From positions 21,934 through 85,933 of the forward strand of contig CAIRBT010000102.1 in NCBI GenBank assembly GCA_903876875.1: a stretch of 64,000 nucleotides of DNA, written 5' to 3'. The notes under the pieces were generated by a model. It was not told the DNA's origin. It searched no databases and saw nothing but the letters and a program-made list of their open reading frames with translations. Shown here piece after piece: positions 50,633 through 60,151 of this stretch; positions within the stretch are counted from its first letter, which is position 1, and the number at the start of each line of letters is the position of its first letter. The position numbers and the translations under genes were made by a program. The DNA is from an uncultured Geobacteraceae bacterium (lineage in GTDB: Bacteria > Desulfobacterota > Desulfuromonadia > Geobacterales > Pseudopelobacteraceae).

Positions 50633-50685
50633 CAAATGTGTAACATAGTGTGTCTACTATTAATTCCCGGCAGTAGGAGCCTGTA

Positions 50686-53082
50686 ATGCCAGACCGACAC
50701 CCCATAGCTGCTGAAAAATTATGCTGGATCTGTGATCCGGACAGCTTCGGTTTTGAAACGACCGGTGAACTTCCCGATTTCAATGATGCCATCGGCCAAA
50801 AGCGGGCACTCCGCTCCATCGATTTTGGTCTTGGTGTTGATGGTGCGGGCTTTAACGTCTATATTTCGGGAGAAACCGGCACCGGTCGCACCGCGACCAT
50901 CGCCAGCATACTCAGTAAACGGGCAAAGGATGAACCCCGTCCCCATGACTGGGTCTATGTCAATAACTTTAAAGATTCGGACTCGGCCACCTCCCTCGAC
51001 CTTCCCGCCGGACAGGGGAGTGAACTGGCCTCTGATATGAAGGAGTTGATCGAGGCCTTTCGCTCCGACATCCCCAAAGCCTTGGAAAGCAGTGAATACG
51101 AGACTCTGCGGGCAGAGCTGCTGGAAAATTACCAAGCGGCCTCCAACGAGCTGTTTCAGGAGTTGGAAAAGAGCTCTGAAAAAGTGGGATTTTCCCTGCA
51201 GCGAACCGTATCGGGACTGGTCATCGTGCCCCAGAAAGCGGGACAAAATTACACCCAGGAAGAGTATGACGCCCTTACCGAGAAAAAACGTCTGAAGCTG
51301 GAAAAACTGGGGAAAGAACTCACCGAACAGCTCAACGAAGTATTACGGCAGGTGCGGGACCAGGAAAAAGTCACCAAAGAGTCCCTCTCCCAGGCCGACC
51401 GGGATCTGGGCATGTCCTGTCTGGGGCACCGACTCGATCCGTTACGGGAAAAATATGGCGAACTCCCAGCAGTACTGACCTATCTGGATGCAGTTCAAGA
51501 AGATATCCTCAACACCCTTGAGGACTTCAAGCCCCAATCAACCCAGCCCCAGATCCCCGGCATCAAGATGCCACGCCAGGAACCCACCTTTGAGCGGTAT
51601 CAGGTAAACCTACTGGTGGACAATAAAGAGACCGCAGGGGCACCGGTCATCTTCGAATCAAACCCGACCTATAACAACCTGTTCGGACGTATTGAGCATG
51701 TCATGCAGTACGGCGGCGTTGCCGTCACCGATTTTACCATGATCCGTGCCGGCGCACTCCACCGGGCCAACGGTGGCTATCTGGTCATCGACGCACGGGA
51801 GGTGCTCATCAATCCCTTTGTCTGGGACTCCCTCAAGCGCTGTATCAGAAATAATGAAATCCGCATTGAGGATGTGCTGGAACAATACCGTTTCATGACT
51901 ATGGTATCATTAAAACCGGCACCGGTGCAAATGCGTGCTAAAATCATCCTGATCGGCACCCCCTGGATCTATTACCTGTTGTTTCATCTGGATCCCGATT
52001 ACCGGAAGTTCTTCAAGGTAAAAGCGGAGTTTGACAGCCGGGTTGCCCGCACACCGGAAATCATGCACGACTATGCGCTCTTCGTCGCCAGCCACTGCCG
52101 TGCTGAAAAGTTGCTGCCGTTCCACAAGAGCGGCGTCGCCGCCCTGCTGGAGCACGCCGCACGCATGGCCGAAGACCAGATGAAACTCTCTTCCCACTTC
52201 ATGGAGCTTGGTGACTTTATCCGGGAAGTCAGTTACTGGGCCGCCCGGGCCGGCCGCACCTTGGTGGATGGGAACGATGTCCGTGCTGCCGCCGAAGAGA
52301 GCCTCTACCGGGTTAATCGCATTGAAGAGCGGATGCAGGAGCTCTATGACGAAGGGACTCTTATGGTCGATACCACCGGTTCGGTGGTTGGTCAGATCAA
52401 CGGGCTTTCCGTACTCAGCCTGGGGGATCACACTTTTGGCCGCCCCACCCGCATTACGGCTTCGGTCTATGCAGGGCAGGACGGCATGGTAAATATCGAG
52501 CGGGAAGTCAAACTTTCCGGGCCGATCCATGATAAAGGGGTGATGATACTGACCGGCTATCTGGGTTCAACCTTTGCCCAGGAGCGCCCCCTGTCCCTCT
52601 CCGCCTCCATCTGTTTCGAGCAGTCCTACGACGGCATCGAGGGGGACAGTGCCTCGTCAACCGAGCTGTACGCCCTGCTCTCTGCCCTGGCCGGCGTTGC
52701 CATCAAACAGGGGATTGCGGTAACCGGCAGTGTCAATCAGCGGGGAATAGTTCAACCAATTGGCGGGGTAAACCACAAAATTGAGGGGCACTTTGCGGTC
52801 TGCCGGGCACAGGGGCTCACCGGTGCTCAGGGGGTTATGATCCCGGCATCCAATGAACGTCACCTCATGCTCCACCGGGACGTCGTCACGGCGGTCACAG
52901 ACGGTCTCTTCCATATCTGGAGTGTGGAAACCATTGAACAGGGAATAGAAATTTTGACCGGCATACGGTCTGGACAGCGGGATCGACGGGGCAAATTCCC
53001 CAAAGGATCTATATTTCAGCTTGTCGACAACCGGTTGCAGACCATGTCCGACAGACAAAAGCGGCAGCAATCTAAAGGGTAG
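50686..53082 (+). CDS. Lon-like ATP-dependent protease (AAA+ plus S16 domain)
   Basis: 798 aa. Walker A SGETGTGRTATIAS comes near residue 65, with a large helical insertion (about 120-290) inside the AAA+ module. Then GGYLVIDAREVL and IGTPWIYYLL. The C-terminal protease domain has the Ser in GDSASSTELYALLSAL and the Lys in IGGVNHKIEG. The GRTA instead of GKTA at the P-loop is notable: the Walker lysine is an arginine. Members of this Lon-related family work as cytoplasmic proteases. AGGAG lies before the ATG. Confidence 0.9.
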   Translation: MPDRHPIAAEKLCWICDPDSFGFETTGELPDFNDAIGQKRALRSIDFGLGVDGAGFNVYISGETGTGRTATIASILSKRAKDEPRPHDWVYVNNFKDSDSATSLDLPAGQGSELASDMKELIEAFRSDIPKALESSEYETLRAELLENYQAASNELFQELEKSSEKVGFSLQRTVSGLVIVPQKAGQNYTQEEYDALTEKKRLKLEKLGKELTEQLNEVLRQVRDQEKVTKESLSQADRDLGMSCLGHRLDPLREKYGELPAVLTYLDAVQEDILNTLEDFKPQSTQPQIPGIKMPRQEPTFERYQVNLLVDNKETAGAPVIFESNPTYNNLFGRIEHVMQYGGVAVTDFTMIRAGALHRANGGYLVIDAREVLINPFVWDSLKRCIRNNEIRIEDVLEQYRFMTMVSLKPAPVQMRAKIILIGTPWIYYLLFHLDPDYRKFFKVKAEFDSRVARTPEIMHDYALFVASHCRAEKLLPFHKSGVAALLEHAARMAEDQMKLSSHFMELGDFIREVSYWAARAGRTLVDGNDVRAAAEESLYRVNRIEERMQELYDEGTLMVDTTGSVVGQINGLSVLSLGDHTFGRPTRITASVYAGQDGMVNIEREVKLSGPIHDKGVMILTGYLGSTFAQERPLSLSASICFEQSYDGIEGDSASSTELYALLSALAGVAIKQGIAVTGSVNQRGIVQPIGGVNHKIEGHFAVCRAQGLTGAQGVMIPASNERHLMLHRDVVTAVTDGLFHIWSVETIEQGIEILTGIRSGQRDRRGKFPKGSIFQLVDNRLQTMSDRQKRQQSKG

Positions 53083-53131
53083 CTTATTTTTTATCACAAC
53101 GTACCACCTCTATCACAAGGAGATATCACAG

Positions 53132-53539
53132 ATGGGAATTCAGTGGCGGGATTCATTGGCAATCGGCGTACCGGAAATTGATAATCAGCATAAGGAGCTG
53201 CTTCACCGTTTCGACAGGTTACTGACTGCCAGCCAGGCGGGACAGGGAATTGAAGAGTTGAAAAACTTGCAGGTATACCTTGAGGATTATGTTACAAGTC
53301 ACTTTTCAGATGAGGAAGGGATTCAGCGTCAGCATTCCTACCCCGGCTACGAAGCCCACAAATCAGAGCATCGCTACTTCATCGAACAGATCACCAAGTT
53401 ACGACTTGAGACCGAGAAATCTGGCGTGGCAACCCATAATGTCATCGAAACCAACAACCTGCTCCTGAAATGGTTGCTCAACCACATCTCAAAGGTTGAC
53501 ACCCAACTGGGAGCCTTCATTAAATCAAAAACCGCGTAA
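53132..53539 (+). CDS. Bacteriohemerythrin
   Basis: 135 aa from the ATG at 53132 (MGIQWRDSLAIGV), with AAGGAG upstream. Diiron ligands: H in IDNQHKEL, H and E in HFSDEEG, H-x3-H in HKSEH, and H-x4-D in NHISKVD. This is a complete O2/NO-binding four-helix domain. Typical of microaerobic sensing, storage or scavenging in Geobacter-like anaerobes. It follows the Lon-like gene by 49 bp and may be co-transcribed. Confidence 0.95.
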   Translation: MGIQWRDSLAIGVPEIDNQHKELLHRFDRLLTASQAGQGIEELKNLQVYLEDYVTSHFSDEEGIQRQHSYPGYEAHKSEHRYFIEQITKLRLETEKSGVATHNVIETNNLLLKWLLNHISKVDTQLGAFIKSKTA

Positions 53540-53565
53540 GAGTAGTACCGGTTACCACAACAAAT

Positions 53566-53704
53566 CCCCCTCAATCCCCCTTTTTCAAAGGGGGAAGCCT
53601 TGGGCCTTCCGTTTAAACCAGATAAGCTTTGGGGGTTCCTCTCAGCCCTACAGCAAAGCCCCCTTCCCCCCTTTTTAAAAGGGGGAAGGGGGCTTTGCTG
53701 TAGA
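53566..53704. repeat. AATCCCCC-family element with a long perfect hairpin
   Basis: The left part has AATCCCCCTTTTTCAAAGG. The right part is a hairpin with 23-bp perfect arms: from CTACAGCAAAGCCC through CTTCCCCC (53648-53670), and the matching GGGGGAAGGGG through TTTGCTGTAG (53681-53703). It is longer than a usual terminator and is likely a mobile palindromic element; it also separates the hemerythrin and SAP-like genes. Confidence 0.8.
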
Positions 53705-53738
53705 GTGCTGTAATTCAAAGTACGTAACATCCAGAGTA

Positions 53739-53918
53739 TCAGTTACAATCCGACCGCCAGAGACACTCTTCCTGGCCGCACTCCGCCGCTTTACCGGTGT
53801 CAAAACAGGCATCATTCAACTCGGCTTCCTGTATGGCCCGTACCAATTCGGTTTTTTTCAGTTTCCCTACCTTAATGTCATGCTGCTTGGCAATTTCTTT
53901 GATCTGTTCGATTTTCAT
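53739..53918 (-). CDS. Small SAP/Rho-N-like protein with Cys-rich tail
   Basis: 59 aa, ATG at 53918 with GGAGAAAG upstream. The first 32 residues (MKIEQIKEIAKQHDIKVGK and KLKKTELVRAIQ) have the helix-turn-helix pattern of SAP or Rho N-terminal domains that bind nucleic acid. The tail has C38, C47, C52 and C58 (DACFDTG, ECGQEEC, SDCN), a possible metal site. The gene is in a 420-bp interval and is easily missed. Probably a nucleic-acid-binding mini-protein; no role can be assigned. Confidence 0.7.
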   Translation of the reverse strand: MKIEQIKEIAKQHDIKVGKLKKTELVRAIQEAELNDACFDTGKAAECGQEECLWRSDCN

Positions 53919-53959
53919 GGTTCTTTCTCCTGTGAAGTAATAAAAAAAATACGTCGAGC

Positions 53960-54850
53960 TTACACCGTTATACCTGCGAGCCGCTCCAGTGCCTCGCGAT
54001 ATTTGTCTCCCGTTTTATCGAGAATATCCTGGGGAAGGGTCGGTGGTGGCGCACACTTGCCCCAATCCAGGGTTTCCAGATAATCCCGGAGGAATTGTTT
54101 ATCAAAACTTGCCTGTGGGCCACCCGGATTATAGGACTCTTTCAGCCAGAAGCGGCTCGAATCGGGGGTCATGCATTCGTCAATAATGATCAGTTCACCA
54201 TCAAAAACACCGAATTCAAATTTGGTATCAGCAATGATGATACCTTTTTTATCGGCAAGATCACGGGCACGGGTATAGATTTCCAGGGTGTAGCGACGGG
54301 CTTTCTCCGCCAATTCCTCACCACAGAGTTGCACCATCTTTTCAAAGGTGATGGTCTCATCGTGTTCCCCCAGATCGGCCTTGGTCGATGGGGTGAAAAT
54401 CGGCTCCGGCAGACGGTCAGACTCCTTCAACCCCACCGGCAGGCTAATTCCGCTTATCTTGCCGGTTGCCTGATAATCCTTCCAACCCGATCCTGAAACA
54501 TAGCCACGCACGATGCACTCAACCGGCAGCGGCACCGCTTTCTTGACCAGCATGGAACGGCCGGCAAGAATGTCGGCGTAGGGCTGGCATGACGCCGGGT
54601 AATCGGCAACATCAATTGAAATAATGTGGTTCGGCACAATATCTTCCATCTGACGGAACCAGAACGCGGAAATCTGCGTCAACACAAATCCCTTGTCCGG
54701 AATCGGTTCATCCATAATCACGTCAAAGGCAGAAATTCTGTCCGACGTTACCAGCAGCAGGGCATCGCCCAGATCATAAATATCACGAACCTTACCACGG
54801 GCAATCAGATTTAGACCGGCAAATTCCGTCTGCAATACAAGTTTTGACAT
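53960..54850 (-). CDS. purC: Phosphoribosylaminoimidazole-succinocarboxamide synthase
   Basis: 296 aa, of the longer type. [47 protein letters not shown] and DTKFEFG are family motifs; [12 protein letters not shown] closes the active site. It condenses CAIR with aspartate using ATP in purine synthesis. AGGAGAGG precedes the ATG. The PpiD-like gene ends 12 bp upstream on the same strand. Confidence 0.97.
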   Translation of the reverse strand: MSKLVLQTEFAGLNLIARGKVRDIYDLGDALLLVTSDRISAFDVIMDEPIPDKGFVLTQISAFWFRQMEDIVPNHIISIDVADYPASCQPYADILAGRSMLVKKAVPLPVECIVRGYVSGSGWKDYQATGKISGISLPVGLKESDRLPEPIFTPSTKADLGEHDETITFEKMVQLCGEELAEKARRYTLEIYTRARDLADKKGIIIADTKFEFGVFDGELIIIDECMTPDSSRFWLKESYNPGGPQASFDKQFLRDYLETLDWGKCAPPPTLPQDILDKTGDKYREALERLAGITV

Positions 54851-54862
54851 ACCAAACCTCTC

Positions 54863-56449
54863 CTATTTATCGGCGATTATCGCCTGATTTATCTCGATTT
54901 TAGCCTTCTCACGCAACCCTTTTGCCCATTCGGCCAGGGCATCTTCCTGCTTTTTAGGAAGCAGCTTTTTCTTCAGCTCTTCCTTGCCAGACTCAAACGC
55001 AGCTTTCGGTGCTTCGCTGCGACTCTTAACTTTTACTGCATACCAACGGTTACCAACTTTGAACGGTGTCGCCGGTGCCTGTGCTACGGAAAGTTTGAAC
55101 ACCGCCTCAACGATTTCAGAAGAAGCGCCAATTTCCGGGATATCACCCTTGGCGGTAAAACCGAAGCTACCGGTGGACTGAGTTTTGAGGGAACCCTTGG
55201 CCGATAACTGCTTGGCTGCATCGTCTGCCTTACTCTTAGCCAGTTCCACCGCCTTGGCTGCCCGTGCTTTCTCTTCTACCGCCCCTTTGATCTCCGCAAG
55301 GGGGGGCACCACCGACGCCTTACGCTCCGTAGCCTTGAGGATATAAATACCACGGGCCGTCTCTACCGGGCCACCCAGCTCCCCCTGTTTCAGTTCGAGA
55401 GCCTTCTTGATCACCGCAGCTTCGCCAGCCAAGGCTGCAACAGGAGCAGTGGCGGCAAACAGCGGAGTATCCTGAACCTTCTGCTTGAGTGCCGAAGCAA
55501 TCAGATTCAGATCGCCGGACTTGATATTTTTATACAGAGTATCTGCTGCCGTTTCATAGAGCTGTTTGGCACTCTTCTGCTTTGCCGCCTCAGCCTTAAC
55601 TTTTTCCTTCACATCAGAAAGCGGCATAATGCCATCTTTCCCCTGCCACCGGTCAATATTTTTCTGGTAGAAAGTCTGAATTTCCTCTTCGGAAACGGCT
55701 GTTTTGGCAGCTGCAACCGCCGGGTCAATCAGCACATAGGAAAGAGCCACCTTCTCGGCAGTTTTGAAATCGTTCTGATTCTTCTGAAGGAAATCATTCA
55801 GATCGGTATCGGTCAGCTTTACTTCGGAAGCAACGTCACCGGGGGCATAGGCCACATATTCAAGCTCGATCTTGTCATTAACCTTTTTATATTCTGCAAG
55901 AGCATCAGCGTCGCTCACCACCGCCTTGTCCTTGATGGACTGACGAACTTTCTTCAGGATGACCTCGCTCTCCTGAGCCTCTTCAAAATCCCGGGCGGTC
56001 ATGCGGTTTGATTTCAGCAACTGCTGATACTGATCAAAATTGAATTTTCCATCTTTCTGAAACATGGACATCGCTTCGATGGAGTTTGAGACCTCATCCT
56101 TTGATACCTTGATGCCGAGTGACTTAGCTTCCTTCATGGCCAGCAGATTATCGATCAAACCGTCCAGGGCAACTTTTTTCAACCCGAGCATTTTTTCCAT
56201 CTCGGCCGGAATTGACTGGCCGTATATCTGCTGGTACATATTTCTGATACGCTGATAGGCATTCTGATACTCTTCGAGGGAAATTTTCGTACCATTCACC
56301 TTGGCCGCATAGCCCCCCTTACCACCACCAACACCGTCACTCCCCTTGCCCCACACCAAAAAGATGGTGCCGACAAAAGAAAACACAATAAGGACGAAAA
56401 CCAGTTTGATAACGATCGAATCTTTCTGCTTCCGAATAATACTCAGCAT
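54863..56449 (-). CDS. SurA/PpiD-type periplasmic folding factor, membrane-anchored
   Basis: 528 aa. One N-terminal TM (SIVIKLVFVLIVFSFVGTIF) anchors a periplasmic protein. A SurA_N-like chaperone segment follows (KVNGTKISLEEYQNAYQR, LGLKKVALDGLIDNLLA, GIKVSKDEVSNSI), then a parvulin-like part with GELGGPVETARGIYILKATE and a repeat near the C-terminus. No HIL motif of active parvulins is seen at the start of that part, so it may act mainly as a chaperone for outer-membrane proteins. AGGAG precedes the ATG. Upstream of purC by 12 bp. Confidence 0.85.
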   Translation of the reverse strand: MLSIIRKQKDSIVIKLVFVLIVFSFVGTIFLVWGKGSDGVGGGKGGYAAKVNGTKISLEEYQNAYQRIRNMYQQIYGQSIPAEMEKMLGLKKVALDGLIDNLLAMKEAKSLGIKVSKDEVSNSIEAMSMFQKDGKFNFDQYQQLLKSNRMTARDFEEAQESEVILKKVRQSIKDKAVVSDADALAEYKKVNDKIELEYVAYAPGDVASEVKLTDTDLNDFLQKNQNDFKTAEKVALSYVLIDPAVAAAKTAVSEEEIQTFYQKNIDRWQGKDGIMPLSDVKEKVKAEAAKQKSAKQLYETAADTLYKNIKSGDLNLIASALKQKVQDTPLFAATAPVAALAGEAAVIKKALELKQGELGGPVETARGIYILKATERKASVVPPLAEIKGAVEEKARAAKAVELAKSKADDAAKQLSAKGSLKTQSTGSFGFTAKGDIPEIGASSEIVEAVFKLSVAQAPATPFKVGNRWYAVKVKSRSEAPKAAFESGKEELKKKLLPKKQEDALAEWAKGLREKAKIEINQAIIADK

Positions 56450-56677
56450 GAAATGGTGCTCCTGTAATGGGATAGATGCACGAAAAACGCCGCCATAGGC
56501 GGCGGAACCGGCATAATACTATACGTATATCCTGAATGCAAGTGCTTGTTTAACCGAGCAGGCTTCCGAGTACCGCGAAGTATCGTGAATATATACTTGA
56601 GTTTACCCTATCATTCATGTACGATTTTGCAATACCGTCGTACTATCCTCATACACACGCCACACAGTAGGAGTTAT

Positions 56678-57754
56678 ATGAGTACCGAATTTATTCCGAA
56701 ATGGGTCGCCTGGGAGACCACACAAAAATGCAATCTCCACTGCGTACATTGCCGTTGTTCTTCCAACCTTGAATCTTCGACGGGAGACTTCACCACCGCC
56801 GAAGGGAAAAAACTCCTTGATGACATTGCCGCGTTCTCCAAACCGGTGGTAGTACTCTCTGGCGGTGAACCACTACTCCGCCCCGATATTTTCGAGCTGG
56901 CCGAATACGGCACCTCCCTCGGACTCCGCATGTGCATGGCAACCAACGGCTCACTGGTCACCGACGAAATCTGCCAAAAGATGAAAGCGGCAGACATCAA
57001 AATGGTTTCCCTGTCACTGGACGGTTCTACCGCCGAAGTACATGATAATTTCCGCCAGTCCCCCGGTTCCTTTGCCGGAGTCGTCCGCGCTGCCGAAGCG
57101 TTCCAGCGCAACGGCCAGAAGTTCCTCATTAATTCATCCTTCACCAAACGGAACCAGACCGACATCGCGGCAACCTTCAAAACCGCCAAGGGGCTCGGGG
57201 CTACCGCCTGGTACATGTTCATGATCGTCCCGACCGGACGTGGTGAAGATATTATGAGCGAACTGATCTCCAAAGAGGATTACGAAGAAATTCTCGACTG
57301 GCACTATCAGCAGGAAAAGATGGAGGACGACATCCTCATGCGTCCCACCTGTGCCCCCCACTACTACCGTATTGTCCCCCAAAAGGCAAAAGCGGAAGGC
57401 ACCTCCTTCCAGCGGCGCTCCCTCACCTTCTCCACCGGCGGCGGCAAGGGGTGTATCGCAGCCCAGTCTATCTGTCTCATTGACTGTTTTGGTAACGTCA
57501 AGCCCTGTTCGTACTTCCACCGCACCTGCGGCAACGTCAAGCAGACCCCGTTCCGGGACATCTGGAACAACTCGGAAATTTTTAAAGACCTGCGGGACTT
57601 TAAAGCCTACAAGGGAAAATGTGGTCAGTGCGAATATCTGAACGTCTGCGGTGGTTGCCGTGCCCGTGCCGATGCTATTTACGGAGATTACATGGAAGAG
57701 GAACCGTTCTGCAATTACGTGCCGATCAAAATGCAGCGGGAACAGGCTGAATAA
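56678..57754 (+). CDS. Radical SAM/SPASM protein, NirJ/AhbC/AhbD-like
   Basis: 358 aa from the ATG at 56678 ([12 protein letters not shown]), with TAGGAG upstream. The radical SAM cluster is in [16 protein letters not shown] (C-x3-C-x2-C), with [12 protein letters not shown] after it. A SPASM-type C-terminus has [20 protein letters not shown] and [19 protein letters not shown], then EEPFCNY. The layout and the CGGCRARA ending match NirJ/Ahb enzymes of alternative haem or haem d1 synthesis, though related maturases are possible. Cytoplasmic. The gene is the last before tRNA-Phe. Confidence 0.8.
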   Translation: MSTEFIPKWVAWETTQKCNLHCVHCRCSSNLESSTGDFTTAEGKKLLDDIAAFSKPVVVLSGGEPLLRPDIFELAEYGTSLGLRMCMATNGSLVTDEICQKMKAADIKMVSLSLDGSTAEVHDNFRQSPGSFAGVVRAAEAFQRNGQKFLINSSFTKRNQTDIAATFKTAKGLGATAWYMFMIVPTGRGEDIMSELISKEDYEEILDWHYQQEKMEDDILMRPTCAPHYYRIVPQKAKAEGTSFQRRSLTFSTGGGKGCIAAQSICLIDCFGNVKPCSYFHRTCGNVKQTPFRDIWNNSEIFKDLRDFKAYKGKCGQCEYLNVCGGCRARADAIYGDYMEEEPFCNYVPIKMQREQAE

Positions 57755-57835
57755 CTGATTTGAACAAAAAAAATGAAAGGCTGCTTTTTTATATTGACAA
57801 TCGTCCAATGTCAGGTTATAAAGTAAATCCTTTTC

Positions 57836-57911
57836 GCCCAGGTAGCTCAGTCGGTAGAGCAGAGGATTGAAAATCCTCGTGTCGGCGGTTCGATTCCGTC
57901 CCTGGGCACCA
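57836..57911 (+). tRNA. tRNA-Phe (anticodon GAA)
   Basis: 76 nt with encoded CCA. Acceptor GCCCAGG pairs with CCTGGGC; D-arm GCTC...GAGC; anticodon arm GAGGATTGAAAATCCTC with anticodon GAA; T-arm CGGCGGTTCGATTCCGTC, with T-loop TTCGATT. A frequent integration target; the low-GC island begins right after it. Confidence 0.95.
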
Positions 57912-57922
57912 CTTAAAATCAG

Positions 57923-57956
57923 GGCATTCACAGACTTTTTGTGGGTGCCTTTTTTT
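57923..57956 (+). terminator. Intrinsic terminator after tRNA-Phe
   Basis: Stem GGCATTCACA and TGTGGGTGCC (G-T pairs allowed), followed by TTTTTTT. Confidence 0.75.
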
Positions 57957-58060
57957 ATGCCCAATGAGCAGTAAATGGGCAGTAGTGAAAAAATGGTCAG
58001 AAATCTCAAAAGCCCCGCTCCTATCGGCAATTCCTTGTTTTGTCCTTTAATTTGCGATTA

Positions 58061-59029
58061 TTACCACCCTGCCACTGCCATACTAATTATCTGACCCGCC
58101 AATCCATAACTCAACCTTTGTCTATACTGTCCATCCTTCCGGAGTCCCATGAACGGGGTAAGGTTTGTATCCCCGCTTGATTGTCGATGTCGGTTTAGGA
58201 TTTTGTTCGCCCTGATGATAATGTCGTCTACGTCGTCAACCTCGAGGGCTATCTTGGTTATGCTTCTACTTGAATATTTCACAATGTCTGCTGGAATTTC
58301 TGCTCCATGGCAAAATCTGATTGTCGGCGTTTTGGCGTCATCAAGAGCATAGAGTCCGATTTGCCCGTTCGGGTCGTTGAACTTCATCTTAACTGGTTCC
58401 GGTGTGTAGTTCTCTGCAAAATTTAACTCGGAAAAATAACCTACACATATGTCTCCAATCCAGAATATGAAGTCTTCATATGGCGTTGGGTCGTCTTCGC
58501 ACATTGACCAGTTATGGAATAAAGCCAGACAAACTGGACAGTCAGTATCACGGAACATTTTCATAGGGAGACTAATCACGTCCTGAAGGCACTCCCTAAA
58601 AAATCCGGAGTTAATGAATGACAAGGGAATAATGGCAGCGGTAAATTCACTGTTAGTAATGCACCGGTCAAGAGCTAACTGGTAAAGGTCGCCGAAATCC
58701 TCCATATCTATTTTAAAACCCTTCTTGGTGGCGCTGGGCTTTGACAGGTACGGCGGATTGGTAATCGTCAGGCGGTGTCCGGATGGAAAGTCGGCTATGG
58801 TGTCCCGTTGTATAATATTATCGGCTTGAGGCTCAATGTCGTAGCTATGGAAGGTGTTGATGATACCGATGTCCTGCAACATTTTTACAAGATTATTGCT
58901 GCCAGCAAATGGCTCCAGAATTATGTCGGCTGGAGTAAGTTTGACGGAATTAGTCAGCCATCGTTGAAACTCGGGGTGATTAAAGGGATTGTGAATTGTG
59001 AAATACTGCCCACGGCTTCTCTTAGTCAA
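58061..59029 (-). CDS. N6-adenine-type DNA methyltransferase (orphan)
   Basis: 322 aa from a TTG start with AAGGAG eight bases upstream. SAM motif ILEPFAGSNNLV (about residues 37-48) and catalytic NPPY in TITNPPYLSKP (about 88-91). The rest has FTAAIIPLSFINSGFF, as in Eco57I/type II N6-methylases. It modifies adenine in a target not predictable here. No restriction endonuclease gene is adjacent, so it is probably an orphan of a mobile element, for self-protection or regulation. First gene past tRNA-Phe on the minus strand. Confidence 0.85.
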   Translation of the reverse strand: MTKRSRGQYFTIHNPFNHPEFQRWLTNSVKLTPADIILEPFAGSNNLVKMLQDIGIINTFHSYDIEPQADNIIQRDTIADFPSGHRLTITNPPYLSKPSATKKGFKIDMEDFGDLYQLALDRCITNSEFTAAIIPLSFINSGFFRECLQDVISLPMKMFRDTDCPVCLALFHNWSMCEDDPTPYEDFIFWIGDICVGYFSELNFAENYTPEPVKMKFNDPNGQIGLYALDDAKTPTIRFCHGAEIPADIVKYSSRSITKIALEVDDVDDIIIRANKILNRHRQSSGDTNLTPFMGLRKDGQYRQRLSYGLAGQIISMAVAGW

Positions 59030-59134
59030 TTTGATAGCTCCTTATTTAGTGAAAAGTGCGGTATTACCCCGCCCTCATCGTTTTTTAATTTGTGCAAGAT
59101 CACTGCAATATAGCTTTATGCAGTTGCTGTTAAA

Positions 59135-59530
59135 TTAATTACTGGCGGAAATATTAAGTGCGTCCAACAACGGTTGATAAATTGCCAGCCTCTGCCGGTC
59201 TGCCGTAATATCATCACCGTCATAACCGCCATTTTCCATAAGATAAATTCCGAAGTTTTCCGAACCTCCCGAATCATCGATATTACAATAGATAATCAGA
59301 TTCGTATTATCATCGTCCTTTATAACTTTATTAATTAACAGCCGATTGAAATCCTCATCATCGGTATCACAATCAAGGACGCTGAATTCGGGGAAATGAG
59401 TTTCGATGATTTTTTCAATGTCGGTTATTGTTGAATATCGGAATACTCTTCTTGCTCTGAGGAGTTCAGCTCTATGCTGTCTGATTTGTTTGAGAACTGA
59501 CTCCGGAATTTTAACAGTCTTCTTCTTCAT
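59135..59530 (-). CDS. Hypothetical protein of the island
   Basis: 131 aa from the ATG at 59530 (MKKKTVKIPESVL), with AAAGGTGG upstream. The N-terminal 35 residues are basic and helical (KQIRQHRAELLRARRVFR), followed by an acidic part (LDCDTDDEDFNRLL, VIKDDDNTNLIIYCN, DDSGGSENFGIYLM). Soluble. No family is recognised. The basic head and acidic body could suit a nucleic-acid- or protein-binding accessory to the methylase gene downstream (105 bp). Confidence 0.6.
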   Translation of the reverse strand: MKKKTVKIPESVLKQIRQHRAELLRARRVFRYSTITDIEKIIETHFPEFSVLDCDTDDEDFNRLLINKVIKDDDNTNLIIYCNIDDSGGSENFGIYLMENGGYDGDDITADRQRLAIYQPLLDALNISASN

Positions 59531-60082
59531 GATAACCACCTTTCTATTATGTTTTATTTTATGCTGTTATTACTGCATGTTAAGTGCCTATTATTACTTC
59601 TGCAAAAATAGCTGATATGTAGATAACAAATACTACAATATGCTAAATTGGTGCCAAGCCTACAAAAGCTAATATAAGGTAAATAACCGTGATTACATGG
59701 CAAAGTATATTAAAAGCCGGTTGTAGACTTATCGTAAATTCATTAGATATAGTCAAAACTCTGTCTCTTTTGGTCAGTTTGCTGACTGTTTATTAAAAAC
59801 CCCGCATTTACTCGGTTGAAAATGTGGATTGTTCTTTGACGGTTTTCTGACTGGGGAATTCCGACGATTGGCGGGTGACAACTTGCGAGGATTCAAGTGG
59901 TCTCTATGGTGCCTGGATGGTACTCGGACTGCGCCAGCAGGAAAGAACTGGTAAATCGGGCATCACAACCGAATATATACCTTATGCTTGAAAGCTTGGA
60001 ATATGACTGTTCATCAGGAGGAATCCGACTGGCGCACAGGCACATTAAACCGAAACTGATTTTATGTGGTCAGTACATTACT
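59531..60082. other. Non-coding stretch of the island with paired inverted repeats
   Basis: About 550 bp, low GC, no persuasive gene. TGCGCCAG (near 59932) and CTGGCGCA (near 60030) are inverted copies about 100 bp apart and could close a structured RNA. A degenerate relative of the 60.1-kb hairpin (AACCCCGCATTTACTCGGT and GAAAATGTGG) lies at about 59797-59832. A frame of 78 codons at 59897-60133 has no Shine-Dalgarno and looks spurious. Confidence 0.4.
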
Positions 60083-60119
60083 AAAAATAACCCCCATTCT
60101 CTGTTGAAAATGGGGGTTA
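60083..60119 (-). terminator. Intrinsic terminator of the ParB-methyltransferase operon
   Basis: On the minus strand, TAACCCCCATT and AATGGGGGTTA form an 11-bp perfect stem with a 10-nt loop, followed by TTTTT. It lies 33 bp after the methyltransferase stop. Confidence 0.85.
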
Positions 60120-60151
60120 GAAAATTTCGTTAGTTTATCGTTAGGTGACTA

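Noticed and set aside
57134..58030. Minus-strand frame of 298 codons over the tRNA and the radical SAM gene
   Set aside because: It crosses tRNA-Phe and the real gene's antisense strand; no start signal.
59897..60133. 78-codon plus-strand frame in the island
   Set aside because: No Shine-Dalgarno, runs into the terminator hairpin, opposite in direction to all island genes.
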